Notes: generated by a model not told the origin, from the letters alone. 64,000 nucleotides of DNA from Duganella sp. Root336D2 (GCF_001425005.1 NZ_LMDB01000001.1:436393-500392); one strand, 5' to 3'. Numbered from the stretch's first letter, positions 1 to 9,928 are shown. Numbers and translations are program-made.

Positions 1-241
1 TCTTGACGACGATGCGGGCACCCTTGTAGGTTTCGGCCACGGTGGCATCGTCATTGGCGCTGACAATCAGGGCTGCCGCCTGGCTTTGCCCCGCCTGCGA
101 GCGGAATTTGCTGTTACTGAGGAAGCTGATATGCGAAGCGCCTGCATCGGTCAACGGCGCGATCCCGGCAACGTAAAGTTCCGGGTCCCCCACCAGTTGG
201 CCGCCCAGGCGCTCGACCAGTTCTCCTAGTCGAAGGCCCAT
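1..241 (-). CDS. lpxD: UDP-3-O-acylglucosamine N-acyltransferase LpxD, N-terminal part (runs off window)
   Basis: LpxD adds the second 3-hydroxyacyl chain to UDP-3-O-acylglucosamine in lipid A synthesis, in the cytoplasm. Only the first 80 codons are present. The translation begins MGLRLGELVERLGGQLVGD and continues through an ISFLSNSKF segment, which is typical of the N-terminal uridine-binding domain of LpxD. The left-handed beta-helix acyltransferase domain lies outside the window. The ATG is at 241-239, about 20 bases after the skp stop, so the gene belongs to the bamA-skp-lpxD run. This order is conserved across proteobacteria and supports the call. Confidence 0.9.
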   Translation of the reverse strand, partial: MGLRLGELVERLGGQLVGDPELYVAGIAPLTDAGASHISFLSNSKFRSQAGQSQAAALIVSANDDATVAETYKGARIVVK

Positions 242-260
242 CTGAAATCCAATCTATCGG

Positions 261-773
261 TTATTTATCCAGCGCTTCCAGCACCTTGTTGGTGATGTCG
301 ATACGCGGACTGGCCCACACTGCGTCCTGCAGGACGATGTCATAGCCTTCGGTGTTTGCAAGCTGCTTGATGATCTTCGTCGCCTTCTCGGCGATCGCAG
401 CACGCTCCTCGTTGGTGCGCTGGTTCAGGTCTTCGCGGAATTCGCGCTGGCGGCGCTGGAAATTCAGGTCCGCCTCGTACGCCTCGCGCTGCAGCTTGCT
501 GCGCTCAGGTTCGGGCTTGGCGACACCTTCCTTTTCCCATTTTTCGGCTGCCGCCTTGGAGCGCATGGCCAGTTCCTGCAGCGCTTTTTCGCGGCTGGCG
601 AATTCATCGCGCAGCTTGCTGTCGGCCAGCTTGGCCAGCTTCGATTCGTTGTAGATGCGCTCGGCGCTCAGCCAGGCAATCCGGGAGGACTGCGCCAGCG
701 CCGGTGCCGTGGCCATCATGCCCAGCGCCAGTACGGCAGCGATCTTGCCCAGGGTAGCGGTTGCAGTCTTCAA
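261..773 (-). CDS. skp: OmpH/Skp-family periplasmic chaperone
   Basis: Skp holds unfolded outer-membrane proteins in the periplasm on their way to the Bam complex. I chose a TTG start at 773-771, giving 170 aa. It has a CGGAG ribosome site seven bases upstream and yields a clean signal peptide (MKTATATLGKIAAVLALGMM, cleaved after ALA). The alternative ATG at 818 overlaps the bamA stop (TGATG) but adds a 15-residue polar, arginine-containing extension that would spoil the signal peptide. The mature part is highly charged and helical, as expected for the Skp coiled-coil arms. It sits between bamA and lpxD, the usual position. Confidence 0.88.
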   Translation of the reverse strand: MKTATATLGKIAAVLALGMMATAPALAQSSRIAWLSAERIYNESKLAKLADSKLRDEFASREKALQELAMRSKAAAEKWEKEGVAKPEPERSKLQREAYEADLNFQRRQREFREDLNQRTNEERAAIAEKATKIIKQLANTEGYDIVLQDAVWASPRIDITNKVLEALDK

Positions 774-817
774 CTCGATTCTCCGTCCAAATAAGTTACT
801 TTGGTGCATTAAACGCA

Positions 818-3151
818 TCAGAAACCAGTACCCATCTGGAACTGGAAGCGTTCCAGGCGGTCACCCAGTTTGTCGTTCAGAGGCAAAGCATAACTCAACT
901 TCAGCGGGCCTACCGGGGAAATCCAGCTCAAGCCCAGGCCGGCCGAGAAGCGCAGTTCGGACAGGCGCATCTTCTGGTGTTCCTGGTATACCTGGCCGCC
1001 GTCGAGGAAGCCGAACCAGCGCAGCGAGCGGTCCTGGCCCTGGCCCGGGAACGGCATCTGCAGTTCGGCATTGCCGATCAGGCGCGAGGCGCCGCCCAGC
1101 GAGTCGCCGTAGCGTGGGTCGACCGCGCCCAGCGAGGAGCTCTGGTAGCCGCGCACCGAGCCGATGCCGCCGGCGTAGAAGTTCTTGAACACCGGGTAGT
1201 TCTTGCCGCCGAAGCCGCGGCCATAATCAACCTCGCCCTTCAGCGCCAGCGTGATCTTGTTGGTGACCGGTTTGTACCACTGGGTTTCATACACCGCGCG
1301 CCAGTATTTCGACTCGCCGATCGCATCCAGTTCCAGGTTGATGCGCTGCATATAACCCAGGGTCGGGGTCATGGCGGAGTCGCGGCTGTCGCGCGCCCAC
1401 GCCGCGGTCAGCGGCACCGAATAGGCATTGACCGAGCCGACACCGTTGGCCGGGCCGCCCAGGTCGCGCACGTACTGCTTGAAGTAGGTTGGCGAGGAAT
1501 CGTCGGTTTGCACGTTCGATTTTTCTAGGCCGATACCGAAGAAGACAGTGTCCTGCTCGGAGAACGGCACGCCGAAGCTTACCCGGCCGCCGGTCTGCTT
1601 GATGGTGTACAAGCCGGTGTTCACTGCAGGCGGACGGAAGGTACGCAGGTAAAGCTCGTAGCTGCGCGACACGCCGTCGGCGGTGAAGTACGGGTTGGTA
1701 TGCGAGAACGCGATGGTGCGGCTGTACTTCGAGGTATTCAGTTCCAGGCCCACGGTATTGCCGGAGCCGGCGAAGTTGGCCTGCTGGATCGCGGCATTGA
1801 AGGTGAACTTCTCGGCCTGCGAGAATGCGCCGCCGATCTGGAAGTTACCGGTCGGGCGCTCGACCACGGACAGGTTGATGTCCACCTGGTCGGAAGTTCC
1901 CTGCGCTTCCGGCGTATCGACCGTCACGTCCTTGAAGTAGCCGGTACGGTCGACGCGGTCGCGCGATTGCTTGATCTTGGAGGCGTCGTACCAGCTCGAT
2001 TCGAACTGGCGGAATTCGCGGCGGATCACTTCGTCGCGGGTGCTGGTATTGCCCGAGATATTAATGTGGCGCACATAGGCGCGCTTGCCCGGATCGATGA
2101 AGAAGGTGAACGCGACTTCGCGCTTGGCCTGGTCGATCTCCGGGTTGGCGTTGACGTTGGCGAAGGCGAAGCCGAAGGTGCCCAGGCGGTCGGTGATCAG
2201 CTTGTTGGTCGAGGTCAGCAGCTTGCCGGAGTACAGCTTGCCTTTTTGCAGCAGCACCAGCTGGCGCAGTTCGTCTTCGCGGCCGAACATTTCGCCTTCG
2301 AACTTGATGTCGGAGACGGTGTACTTTTCACCTTCGGTGATATTGATGGTGAGGTAAATGTCTTTCTTGTCCGGGGTAATCGAGACCTGCGTGGAATCCA
2401 CATTCATCTCGATATAGCCGTGGTCAAGGTACCAGGACTTCAGGGTCTCGATATCGCCATTCAGCTTGGTCTTGGAATACTGGTCGGACTTGGTGTACCA
2501 GCTGAACCAGCCGCCGGTATTCAGGGCGATCTGCTCTTTCAGCTCCTTGTCGCTGAAAGCCTTGTTGCCGACGATATTGATCTGCTTGATGCGCGCCACA
2601 TCGCCTTCATCGACGTCGAAGTCGATGCTGACGCGGTTACGCTCCATCGGGGTGACGGTGGTGGTGATCTTCACGCCGTACAGGCCGCGCGACAGGTACT
2701 GACGCTTCAATTCCTGTTCGGCGCGGTCGACCGATGCCTTGTCGAAGGTCTTCGCTTCGCCGACGCCGATATCCTTCAGCGCCTTGACCAGCATGTCCTT
2801 CTCGAACTCGTGGGTGCCCTTGAAGTCCACCTTGGCGATGGCCGGGCGCTCTTCCACGATCACCACCAGCACATTGCCGTCGCGCTCCAGCTTCACATCC
2901 TTGAAGATGCCGGTCGCGTACAGGGCCTTGATGGTGGCTACGGATTTGTCGTCACTGAAGGTTTCGCCCACGCGCACTGGCAGGTAGCTGAACACGGTAC
3001 CGGCTTCGGTACGCTGGATGCCTTCGACGCGGATGTCCTTGACGACAAACGACTCGGCGGCGATTGCGCTGCCGGAGCAGAAGGCCAGGACGGCTGCGCC
3101 GACCAGAGTGCGGCGGAATTGGGGAGCGATACGATCAGTGTGTAATTTCAT
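818..3151 (-). CDS. bamA: Outer membrane protein assembly factor BamA
   Basis: BamA is the core of the machine that folds beta-barrel proteins into the outer membrane. The 777-aa protein has a signal peptide (MKLHTDRIAPQFRRTLVGAA, cleaved near AIAA), then five POTRA repeats over about residues 25-420. The first begins with FVVKDIRVEGIQRTEAGTVF. A C-terminal 16-strand barrel ends in FQFQMGTGF, with the terminal phenylalanine expected of barrel proteins. The barrel contains the GSVRGYQ motif (VRGF/Y box) typical of Omp85 proteins. I start at the ATG at 3151 and not at a TTG two codons upstream. It follows rseP by 17 bases and overlaps the longer reading of skp by TGATG. Confidence 0.95.
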   Translation of the reverse strand: MKLHTDRIAPQFRRTLVGAAVLAFCSGSAIAAESFVVKDIRVEGIQRTEAGTVFSYLPVRVGETFSDDKSVATIKALYATGIFKDVKLERDGNVLVVIVEERPAIAKVDFKGTHEFEKDMLVKALKDIGVGEAKTFDKASVDRAEQELKRQYLSRGLYGVKITTTVTPMERNRVSIDFDVDEGDVARIKQINIVGNKAFSDKELKEQIALNTGGWFSWYTKSDQYSKTKLNGDIETLKSWYLDHGYIEMNVDSTQVSITPDKKDIYLTINITEGEKYTVSDIKFEGEMFGREDELRQLVLLQKGKLYSGKLLTSTNKLITDRLGTFGFAFANVNANPEIDQAKREVAFTFFIDPGKRAYVRHINISGNTSTRDEVIRREFRQFESSWYDASKIKQSRDRVDRTGYFKDVTVDTPEAQGTSDQVDINLSVVERPTGNFQIGGAFSQAEKFTFNAAIQQANFAGSGNTVGLELNTSKYSRTIAFSHTNPYFTADGVSRSYELYLRTFRPPAVNTGLYTIKQTGGRVSFGVPFSEQDTVFFGIGLEKSNVQTDDSSPTYFKQYVRDLGGPANGVGSVNAYSVPLTAAWARDSRDSAMTPTLGYMQRINLELDAIGESKYWRAVYETQWYKPVTNKITLALKGEVDYGRGFGGKNYPVFKNFYAGGIGSVRGYQSSSLGAVDPRYGDSLGGASRLIGNAELQMPFPGQGQDRSLRWFGFLDGGQVYQEHQKMRLSELRFSAGLGLSWISPVGPLKLSYALPLNDKLGDRLERFQFQMGTGF

Positions 3152-3168
3152 CGGCAAATCGAAAAAAA

Positions 3169-4533
3169 TTAAAGCAGCCGGGCCAGGTCATTGAATATCG
3201 CCAGCGCCATTAAAGACACCAGCAATCCCAGTCCAATACGCTGCGCCATTTCGCCAAAGCGTTCGGAAACGGGACGCCCGGTCAAAACTTCCAGCGAATA
3301 ATACAGCAAATGCCCCCCATCCAGAACAGGAATTGGCAGCAAATTCATAAGTCCAAGGCTCACGCTAATAAAGGCGACGAAAGCAATAAATGGCTCGGCG
3401 CCCATTTTCGCAGTTTCCCCGGCATATTCGGCAATGGTCAAAGGGCCGGTAATATTCTTTAAAGAGACTTCACCCACAATCATGCGGCCCAGGATCTTGA
3501 AGGTCATGGTGCAGATTTCCTTTACCTGGCGCACTGCCTTGGCAGTCGCTTCCAGCGGGCCGTAATGCACCACCATCGTATCAACAGCGCCCACCAGTTC
3601 GGCCTTGATCTTACCGACTGTTACAAGACCTTTGCTGTTTGCCTGCTTGTCCTCCACCGCGTCCGGGGTCAGTTCCAGCTGCTGCTGGCGGCCTTCGCGC
3701 AGCACGGTGACTACCAGCTTGCGGCCCGGCGAACGCAGGACTTCCGCGACGAAGCTGCGCGCATCATCGATCGGCTGGCCGTCCACGGCCAGGATCGTGT
3801 CGCCCTTCAGCATGCCGGCGCGGCGGGCGGCGCCGCCCTCCTCCATGCGGCCGATCACCGGCGGCGGGCGCATCAGGTCGAGGCCGATCAGCGCCGGCAC
3901 GTCGTCTTCCAGGTTCACATGGGCTGCCGCCTCGGCCGGCAACGCAAGCCGCAGCTCGCCGTAGCCGGGGCGCTCGACCACCAGCTGCAAGCCTTCCTTA
4001 TGGATAGCCGACTGGATGATGGCCCAGCGCAGCTCGGACCAGCCCTGCACGGCGTCGCCGTTGACGGACTTCACCAGGTCGCCGCGGTGCAGGCCGGCGG
4101 TTGCGGCGGCCGTCGCCGCCGCCGGTTCGGCAATGCGCGCAGTCGGCTCGCGCACGCCGCCCATATACAGGCCGGCGTACAGGGCGATAGCAAGCAGGAA
4201 GTTGGCCAGCGGGCCGGCGGCCACGATGGCGATGCGTTTCCAGACGCTCTGGCGGGTGAATTCGCGGGCCAGGTCGCCGGCCGGCAGGCCGCTGACATCG
4301 GCTTCACGCGCGTCCAGCATCTTGACGTAGCCGCCCAGCGGGATGGCGGAGATGGCCCATTCGGTCTGGTCTTTGCCAAACTTGCGCATCCAGACGATGC
4401 GGCCCATGCCGACCGAGAAGCGCAGCACCTTGACCCCGCACCAGCGTGCCACCAGGTAGTGTCCCAGCTCGTGGATGATGATCAGGGAGCCGAGGCAGAC
4501 GATCGTGGCGAGGATGGTGCGGAAGGTGTCCAT
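3169..4533 (-). CDS. rseP: Site-2 membrane protease RseP
   Basis: RseP is an inner-membrane zinc protease that cuts the anti-sigma factor RseA within the membrane and so releases the envelope-stress sigma factor. The 454-aa protein has the zinc motif HELGH at residues 21-25 in the first membrane segment. Two PDZ domains fill the middle (GDLVKSVNGD and GDTILAVDGQ cores). The second catalytic motif, NLLPIPVLDGGH, lies near the C-terminus in a membrane helix. Length and order match the family. The gene lies 15 bases after dxr and 17 before bamA, its usual place. Confidence 0.95.
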   Translation of the reverse strand: MDTFRTILATIVCLGSLIIIHELGHYLVARWCGVKVLRFSVGMGRIVWMRKFGKDQTEWAISAIPLGGYVKMLDAREADVSGLPAGDLAREFTRQSVWKRIAIVAAGPLANFLLAIALYAGLYMGGVREPTARIAEPAAATAAATAGLHRGDLVKSVNGDAVQGWSELRWAIIQSAIHKEGLQLVVERPGYGELRLALPAEAAAHVNLEDDVPALIGLDLMRPPPVIGRMEEGGAARRAGMLKGDTILAVDGQPIDDARSFVAEVLRSPGRKLVVTVLREGRQQQLELTPDAVEDKQANSKGLVTVGKIKAELVGAVDTMVVHYGPLEATAKAVRQVKEICTMTFKILGRMIVGEVSLKNITGPLTIAEYAGETAKMGAEPFIAFVAFISVSLGLMNLLPIPVLDGGHLLYYSLEVLTGRPVSERFGEMAQRIGLGLLVSLMALAIFNDLARLL

Positions 4534-4548
4534 TGGCGTGTGTGCTGC

Positions 4549-5721
4549 TTATCCGGCGATAATCCGTTCTGCCGCGGCCCGTGCCAGCGCGTCCTGCGCC
4601 ATCACCGCCTCGATGCTGCTGGCCGCGCCATGCGGCAATTCTTCCATGACCCGGGCGATGACCCGGTCGATGCGGCGGAAGCCGATGCGTTCGTCGAGGA
4701 AGGCTTGCACCGCCACTTCGTTGGCCGCGTTCAGCAGGGCCGGCGCGGTACCGCCGGCGCGCAAAGCCTCGAAGGCCAGCGCCAGGCAGGGGAAGCGGTT
4801 GAAATCGGGCTTTTCGAATTGCAGGGTGCCGACCTGGGTCAGGTCCAGCTGCGCCACGCCGGAGGCGATACGCTCCGGATAAGCCAGGGCATGGGCGATC
4901 GGGGTGCGCATGTCCGGATTGCCCAGCTCCGCCAGCACCGAGCCGTCGCTATAGGACACCATCGAATGGATCACCGATTGCGGGTGGATCACCACTTCGA
5001 TCTGCCCGGCCGGGGCGCCGAACAGCCAATGGGCCTCGATCACTTCCAGGCCCTTGTTCATCATGGTCGCGGAATCGACCGAAATCTTGCGGCCCATGAC
5101 CCATTTCGGGTGCTTGCAAGCCTCGTCCGGGGTGACGTTTTCCAGCGTCGCGACTTCGCGCTTCAGGAAAGGACCGCCGGAAGCGGTCAGCAGGATCTTG
5201 GTGACGCCGGCAGCGGCCGGCACGCGGCCATAGCCTTGCGGCAGGCACTGGAAGATCGCATTGTGCTCGGAATCGATCGGCAGCAGCACGGCACCGCTCT
5301 CGGCCACGGCGTCCATGAACAGCTGGCCGGACATGACCAGCGCCTCCTTATTGGCCAGCATGACTTTCTTGCCGGCGCGGGCCGCCGCCAGGGTTGGCGC
5401 CAGGCCGGCGGCGCCGACGATAGCCGCCATCACGGCATCGGTTTCAGCGGCGCTGGAAACGGCGCACAGCGCAGCCTCGCCCCACTCCACCTCGGTGCGG
5501 CAGCCGGCCGCGCGCAGCAAGGCAGCCAGCCGGTCCGCGGCGGCGGCGCTGCCCACCACGGCGCGCGACGGGCGGAACTGGATGCACTGGGCTGCCAGTT
5601 CTTCGACGCGGCTATGGGCGCTCAGCGCGTAGACGGAATAACGGTCCGGGTGGCGCGCGATGACGTCCAGCGTGGAGACGCCGATCGAACCGGTGGCGCC
5701 GAGGATGGTAATGCGTTGCAT
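4549..5721 (-). CDS. dxr: 1-deoxy-D-xylulose 5-phosphate reductoisomerase
   Basis: Dxr converts DOXP to methylerythritol phosphate with NADPH, the committed step of the MEP isoprenoid route. The 390-aa protein begins with an NADPH-binding loop (GATGSIG, residues 8-14). It carries the substrate and metal segments [20 protein letters not shown] and [13 protein letters not shown], all recognisable Dxr signatures. An AAGGA ribosome site lies five bases before the ATG. The gene starts 8 bases after cdsA stops, so the two are probably co-transcribed. Together with uppS next door it links isoprenoid precursor supply to undecaprenyl phosphate synthesis. Confidence 0.96.
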   Translation of the reverse strand: MQRITILGATGSIGVSTLDVIARHPDRYSVYALSAHSRVEELAAQCIQFRPSRAVVGSAAAADRLAALLRAAGCRTEVEWGEAALCAVSSAAETDAVMAAIVGAAGLAPTLAAARAGKKVMLANKEALVMSGQLFMDAVAESGAVLLPIDSEHNAIFQCLPQGYGRVPAAAGVTKILLTASGGPFLKREVATLENVTPDEACKHPKWVMGRKISVDSATMMNKGLEVIEAHWLFGAPAGQIEVVIHPQSVIHSMVSYSDGSVLAELGNPDMRTPIAHALAYPERIASGVAQLDLTQVGTLQFEKPDFNRFPCLALAFEALRAGGTAPALLNAANEVAVQAFLDERIGFRRIDRVIARVMEELPHGAASSIEAVMAQDALARAAAERIIAG

Positions 5722-5729
5722 GGAATTCC

Positions 5730-6566
5730 TTAGAACAGCCTTGGGGTGATCAACGCGGCGATAGGCAGCACAGGCACCAGCGCGTCGATACGGTCAAGCA
5801 CGCCGCCGTGGCCAGGCAGCAGGTTGCTGCTGTCCTTCATGCCGGAGCGGCGCTTGAGCATGGATTCAAACAGGTCGCCCACGATGGAAGCTGCGACGAC
5901 CAGCGCCAGCACCGCCAGCATGATGCCCCAGCCCATGCGGCCGGCCAGGCGCACCGCAAAGGTGTCCTGCAGCAGCGGCACCGATGGCGCCAGCAGCACG
6001 GTAGCGGCGGCCAGCAGCAGCACGGCAACCAGGCCGCCCACCGCGCCTTCCCACGACTTGCCCGGGGAGATGCTTGGCGCCAGCTTGTGCTTGCCGAAAG
6101 CCTTGCCCGAGAAATAGGCGAAGATGTCGGCCGCCCATACGATGGCCATGACCGACAGCAGGTATACCGGGCCGCGCGCGAACAGCAGCAGGATGGCGAC
6201 GAAGCAGGCCACCAGGGTTACCGCGTACACCATGCTCAGCATGGTATTGCCCATGCCTTCGGCCGGAGGCAAGCCCAGTTTCAGGGCCGGTGCAAAGCGG
6301 ATCAGCCAGATGGCGGCGCCGATCGCCAGCCAGAACCTGGCCTGCTCGAGTCCAGCGCTGAAGAAGAAGGTGTAAATGAAGGCTGCCGTCCACGCCGCCG
6401 CCACGACAATCGCGGCGCGGTTCTTGAACAGGCGGAAGGCTTCCCACACGGCGGCGGCAAAGAACACGGCCACCACCGCGTTCACCGCTGGCTGGTAGCC
6501 GGAGAACAGGACAGGCAACAATACCGCCAGCAGCAGGACGGCGGTAATCACGCGGGTTTTCAGCAT
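5730..6566 (-). CDS. cdsA: Phosphatidate cytidylyltransferase
   Basis: CdsA makes CDP-diacylglycerol from CTP and phosphatidic acid, the branch point of phospholipid synthesis, in the inner membrane. The 278-aa protein is almost entirely hydrophobic, with about eight membrane segments. Near its C-terminus it has the family signature, read here as [11 protein letters not shown] followed by [12 protein letters not shown]. The start is 15 bases after the uppS stop. Length is normal for the family. Confidence 0.95.
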   Translation of the reverse strand: MLKTRVITAVLLLAVLLPVLFSGYQPAVNAVVAVFFAAAVWEAFRLFKNRAAIVVAAAWTAAFIYTFFFSAGLEQARFWLAIGAAIWLIRFAPALKLGLPPAEGMGNTMLSMVYAVTLVACFVAILLLFARGPVYLLSVMAIVWAADIFAYFSGKAFGKHKLAPSISPGKSWEGAVGGLVAVLLLAAATVLLAPSVPLLQDTFAVRLAGRMGWGIMLAVLALVVAASIVGDLFESMLKRRSGMKDSSNLLPGHGGVLDRIDALVPVLPIAALITPRLF

Positions 6567-6581
6567 TGTTATCAGCTCTTA

Positions 6582-7331
6582 TTAGCTTTTCTGTGCCAGC
6601 TGGTCGCCAGTGCGGCCAAAGCGGCGTTCACGGCCCTGGTAGGAGGCAATCGCCTCATCCAGGCGTTCGGCATTGAAGTCGGGCCAGTAGATGTCGGTGA
6701 AGTGCAATTCCGTATAGGCCAGTTGCCACAGCAGGAAATTGGAAATGCGCTCTTCACCGCCGGTGCGGATGAACAGGTCCGGCTCGGGGGCATAAGCCAT
6801 CGACAGGTACGGCGCCAGCTGCTCTTCCGAGAAGTCGGTCGTGCCCGGATGCTCGGCCACCATCTTGCCGATTGCCTGCATGATATCCCAGCGCCCGCCA
6901 TAGTTGGCGCACACGGTGACCGTCAGGCGGGTGTTGTTGGCAGTCTTGCGTTCGGCATTGGCGATCATGTCCTGCAGCTTCTGGTCGAAGCGCGCCAGGT
7001 CGCCCACCACCTTCAGGCGGATATTGTTCGCATGCATCTTCGACACTTCACGCTCCAGCGCGGTGACGAAGAGCTTCATCAGCAGCGAAACTTCCTCTTC
7101 CGGCCGGCGCCAGTTCTCGGAACTGAACGCAAAGACGGTCAGGTACTCGATGCCACGCGCAGCGCAGGCTTCCACCACGGTGCGCACCGCTTCCACGCCT
7201 TTGACGTGGCCCGCCACGCGCGGCAGGAAGCGCTTGGTTGCCCAGCGCCCGTTGCCGTCCATGATGATCGCCAGGTGGCGCGGCACCTTCGGCGCATCAG
7301 GAACTGTGGTTGTCGAACTCGAATATTTCAT
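6582..7331 (-). CDS. uppS: Undecaprenyl diphosphate synthase (cis-prenyltransferase)
   Basis: UppS elongates farnesyl diphosphate with eight isopentenyl units to the C55 lipid carrier used for cell wall and LPS. The 249-aa protein shows the substrate motif [10 protein letters not shown] (catalytic Asp25), the [11 protein letters not shown] segment, and the C-terminal [17 protein letters not shown] and [13 protein letters not shown] motifs. No clear ribosome site precedes the ATG. A terminator-like hairpin ends only 13 bases upstream, so how much of this gene is transcribed from frr is an open question (see findings). Confidence 0.96.
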   Translation of the reverse strand: MKYSSSTTTVPDAPKVPRHLAIIMDGNGRWATKRFLPRVAGHVKGVEAVRTVVEACAARGIEYLTVFAFSSENWRRPEEEVSLLMKLFVTALEREVSKMHANNIRLKVVGDLARFDQKLQDMIANAERKTANNTRLTVTVCANYGGRWDIMQAIGKMVAEHPGTTDFSEEQLAPYLSMAYAPEPDLFIRTGGEERISNFLLWQLAYTELHFTDIYWPDFNAERLDEAIASYQGRERRFGRTGDQLAQKS

Positions 7332-7344
7332 AGGTGCGTAAACT

Positions 7345-7386
7345 AAAAATCCGGGGAGGCAGGGGCAATACCCCTATCCTCCCCGG
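7345..7386 (-). terminator. Intrinsic terminator-like hairpin between frr and uppS
   Basis: Read on the minus strand, a 9-bp stem CCGGGGAGG / CCTCCCCGG (7378-7386 with 7351-7359) encloses a second small stem (GGGG/CCCC). It is followed by A then TTTTT (7349-7345). This has the form of a rho-independent terminator for frr. Its T-run ends 13 bases before the uppS start codon, leaving no room for a downstream promoter. Confidence 0.75.
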
Positions 7387-7396
7387 TTTCGGGACC

Positions 7397-7957
7397 TTAG
7401 ACGGTCAGGACTTCTTTCTCTTTTTCGGCGACGGTCTTGTCGATGTCGGCGATGAACTTGTCGGTCAGCTTCTGGATTTCATCCACTGCACGACGTTCTT
7501 CGTCTTCCGAAATAGCCTTGTCTTTCACCAGCTTCTTCAAGCCTTCGTTGGCATCGCGGCGGATATTGCGCACGGCGACCTTGGCATCTTCGCCTTCGCC
7601 CTTGCACAGCTTGACCATCTCCTTGCGGCGCTCTTCGTTCAGCGGCGGGGTCGGCACGCGAATCATGTCGCCCTGCGACGCCGGGTTCAGGCCCAGGTCG
7701 GAATCGCGAATCGCCTTTTCAATGGCGGCGCCCATTTTCTTTTCGAACGGGGCTACGCCGATGGTGCGCGCGTCGACCAGGGTCAGGTTGGCGACCTGGT
7801 TCAGCGGGGTCGGGTTGCCGTAGTAATCCACCATGACGTGGTCCAGAATGCCAACGTGGGCACGGCCGGTACGCACCTTGGCCAGGTCGGCCTTCAGGGT
7901 TTCCAGCGATTTGCCCATTTTGTCCTGGGCGTTCTTTTTAATGTCAGCAGTAGACAT
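7397..7957 (-). CDS. frr: Ribosome recycling factor
   Basis: RRF, with EF-G, splits the post-termination ribosome. The 186-aa protein has the usual length and family segments, including [15 protein letters not shown] near residue 30 and a C-terminal helix rich in charged residues ([20 protein letters not shown]). A GGAG ribosome site precedes the ATG by seven bases. It follows pyrH by about 33 bases. A strong hairpin with a T-run lies just after its stop codon. Confidence 0.97.
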   Translation of the reverse strand: MSTADIKKNAQDKMGKSLETLKADLAKVRTGRAHVGILDHVMVDYYGNPTPLNQVANLTLVDARTIGVAPFEKKMGAAIEKAIRDSDLGLNPASQGDMIRVPTPPLNEERRKEMVKLCKGEGEDAKVAVRNIRRDANEGLKKLVKDKAISEDEERRAVDEIQKLTDKFIADIDKTVAEKEKEVLTV

Positions 7958-7990
7958 TCCTACTCTCCTGTTGCTTTAACTTGAAATATT

Positions 7991-8707
7991 TTAAACGTGG
8001 ACCAGTGTACCCTCTTCCTCGCCCATGATCACGTTCATCAACGCCCCAGGTTTGGTGATAGAGAATACTTTGATCGGCAGTTTCTGGTCACGGCACAGCG
8101 CGAAGGCGGTGGCATCCATGACTTGCAGGTGCTTGGCGATCGCTTCGTCGAAGCTGATCTTGTGATACATGGTGGCGTTCGGGTCCTTCTTCGGATCGGC
8201 GGTGTAGATACCATCGACCTTGGTGGCCTTCAGCACGATTTCCGCGCTCACTTCCGAACCACGCAGCGCCGCTGCGGTGTCGGTGGTGAAGAACGGGTTG
8301 CCGGTGCCGGCGGCGAAGATGACGACCTTGCCTTCTTCCAGGTACTGCAGCGCTTTCGGGCGCACATAAGGCTCGACCACCTGTTCGATGCCGATGGCCG
8401 ACATGACGCGCGCAACCACGCCCACGTGCTTCATCGCATCAGCCAGGGCCAGCGCGTTCATCACGGTGGCCAGCATGCCCATGTAGTCGGCGGTGGCTCG
8501 GTCCATGCCCTGGGCGCCAGGCGCCACGCCACGGAAGATGTTGCCGCCGCCAATGACGACCGCCAGTTCAACGCCCAGCTTTGCTACTTCGGCGACGTCC
8601 GCCACCATGCGTTCGATAGTGCCGCGGTTGATGCCGTACGGATCATCACCCATCAGGGCTTCGCCGGACAATTTCAGGAGGACGCGCTTGAATGCTGGTT
8701 TTGACAT
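7991..8707 (-). CDS. pyrH: UMP kinase
   Basis: PyrH phosphorylates UMP to UDP and belongs to the amino-acid-kinase fold. The 238-aa sequence begins with the phosphate-binding [10 protein letters not shown] segment. It has the GGGNIFRG loop and the later [15 protein letters not shown] motif that marks bacterial UMP kinases. An AGGAG ribosome site is nine bases upstream. It is the first gene after the tsf terminator and probably has its own promoter (see 8773-8802), with frr downstream. Confidence 0.97.
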   Translation of the reverse strand: MSKPAFKRVLLKLSGEALMGDDPYGINRGTIERMVADVAEVAKLGVELAVVIGGGNIFRGVAPGAQGMDRATADYMGMLATVMNALALADAMKHVGVVARVMSAIGIEQVVEPYVRPKALQYLEEGKVVIFAAGTGNPFFTTDTAAALRGSEVSAEIVLKATKVDGIYTADPKKDPNATMYHKISFDEAIAKHLQVMDATAFALCRDQKLPIKVFSITKPGALMNVIMGEEEGTLVHV

Positions 8708-8772
8708 GAGCTGGGGCTCCTTTTAAATGTTTTGTTCGGTGTGGCTTCGGCGGCAATGATAACGGAAATGCC

Positions 8773-8802
8773 ATTGTCCACCGTTTAAATCGCAGCCTGC
8801 AA
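8773..8802 (-). promoter_or_regulatory. Candidate sigma-70 promoter for pyrH-frr
   Basis: On the minus strand TTGCAG (8802-8797) and GACAAT (8778-8773) are separated by 18 bases. This is a moderate match to the -35 and -10 hexamers, placed about 65 bases upstream of pyrH. The position right after the tsf terminator makes a promoter here likely, but the hexamers themselves are weak. Confidence 0.4.
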
Positions 8803-8836
8803 GTCTTAAAAAACACTTAACAGGCCGGGTACAGCT

Positions 8837-8860
8837 AAAAAAACGGGCCTTGCGGCCCGT
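8837..8860 (-). terminator. Rho-independent terminator of rpsB-tsf
   Basis: On the minus strand a perfect 7-bp stem ACGGGCC / GGCCCGT closes a GCAA tetraloop and runs into seven T residues (8843-8837). It begins a few bases after the tsf stop codon. It is a textbook intrinsic terminator and separates tsf from pyrH. Confidence 0.92.
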
Positions 8861-8868
8861 TCTCTTGA

Positions 8869-9783
8869 TTATGCGCCTTTGGAGGCAGCCATCTGGGCTG
8901 CGACTTCCGCCGCGAAATCGTCAACTTTCTTCTCAATGCCTTCGCCAACCACGTACATGGTGAAGCCCTTGACGGTGGTGTTAGCGGCTTTCAGCATCTG
9001 CTCGATGGACTGCTTGTCGTTCTTCACGAAAGCCTGGTTCATCAGCGACACTTCTTTGAGGTACTTGGCAACGGCGCCATCGATGCGCTTGGCAACGATG
9101 TCTGCTGCCTGGGTTGGCTTGCCAGCGGCTTGCGCAGCAGCTGCGTCTTCGTCGGACTTGGCCTGGGCAACCGAACGCTCTTTGGCGATCAGTTCGGCAG
9201 GAACCTGCTCGGACGACAGGGCAACCGGCTTCATTGCAGCGATGTGCATGGCCACGTCTTTACCCACTTGCTCGTCGGCGCCGTCGAACTCGACGATCAC
9301 GCCGATCTTGGTGCCGTGCAGGTAGGAAGCCAGCTTGCCGGTGGTTTCGAAACGCTGGAAGCGACGGATCGACATGTTTTCGCCGATTTTACCAACCAGG
9401 GCAGCACGCACTTCGTCCAGGGTCTGGCCGTTGCCAGCTGGCAGGGCCAGCAGGGCAGCTACGTCAGCCGGGTTCTGTTCAGCGGCCAGCTTGGCAGCCA
9501 GGGCAGCCAGGGCCAGGAAATCGTCGTTCTTGGCAACGAAGTCGGTCTCGGAGTTCACTTCCACCAGCGCGCCGATGTTGCCAGCGATGTAGGAAGCAAC
9601 CACGCCTTCAGCGGTGATACGTGCGGAAGCTTTGGCAGCCTTGCCGCCCAGCTTAACGCGCAGCAGCTCTTCTGCTTTGTCCATGTCGCCGCCGGCTTCG
9701 GTCAGCGCTTTTTTGCATTCCATCATTGGCGCGTCGGTCTTAGCGCGCAGTTCACCTACCATTGCTGCAGTAATTGCTGCCAT
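8869..9783 (-). CDS. tsf: Elongation factor Ts
   Basis: EF-Ts exchanges GDP for GTP on EF-Tu. The 304-aa protein opens with the UBA-like domain ([20 protein letters not shown] followed by [17 protein letters not shown]). It continues with the EF-Tu-contacting core, including [10 protein letters not shown], and the [10 protein letters not shown] segment of the second subdomain. A GGAG ribosome site lies six bases upstream. It follows rpsB with a hairpin in the intergenic region and ends at a strong terminator. Confidence 0.97.
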   Translation of the reverse strand: MAAITAAMVGELRAKTDAPMMECKKALTEAGGDMDKAEELLRVKLGGKAAKASARITAEGVVASYIAGNIGALVEVNSETDFVAKNDDFLALAALAAKLAAEQNPADVAALLALPAGNGQTLDEVRAALVGKIGENMSIRRFQRFETTGKLASYLHGTKIGVIVEFDGADEQVGKDVAMHIAAMKPVALSSEQVPAELIAKERSVAQAKSDEDAAAAQAAGKPTQAADIVAKRIDGAVAKYLKEVSLMNQAFVKNDKQSIEQMLKAANTTVKGFTMYVVGEGIEKKVDDFAAEVAAQMAASKGA

Positions 9784-9861
9784 GTGATTCTCCTGTATTC
9801 GGTTTGGGATTCAGTCCGGGGCGGCGCCAAGGGCAGCCTGCTCATCCGGGGGATTCTGTTT

Positions 9862-9894
9862 AAAAAAAAGGGGGAGCTGGTGGGCCACCCCTTT
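9862..9894 (-). terminator. Terminator or attenuator hairpin between rpsB and tsf
   Basis: On the minus strand AAAGGGG (9894-9888) can pair with CCCCTTT (9873-9867), followed by a run of T (9869-9862). No clear promoter is visible between it and tsf, so it probably reduces read-through from rpsB into tsf instead of ending transcription fully. That role is inferred. Confidence 0.6.
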
Positions 9895-9928
9895 CTCAAG
9901 CTGAAGCCGTCTTGCGACGGCCAGGCAA

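Noticed and set aside
3565..5733. Long plus-strand frame of 722 codons opposite rseP and dxr
   Set aside because: It spans two well-supported minus-strand genes and has typical antisense composition.
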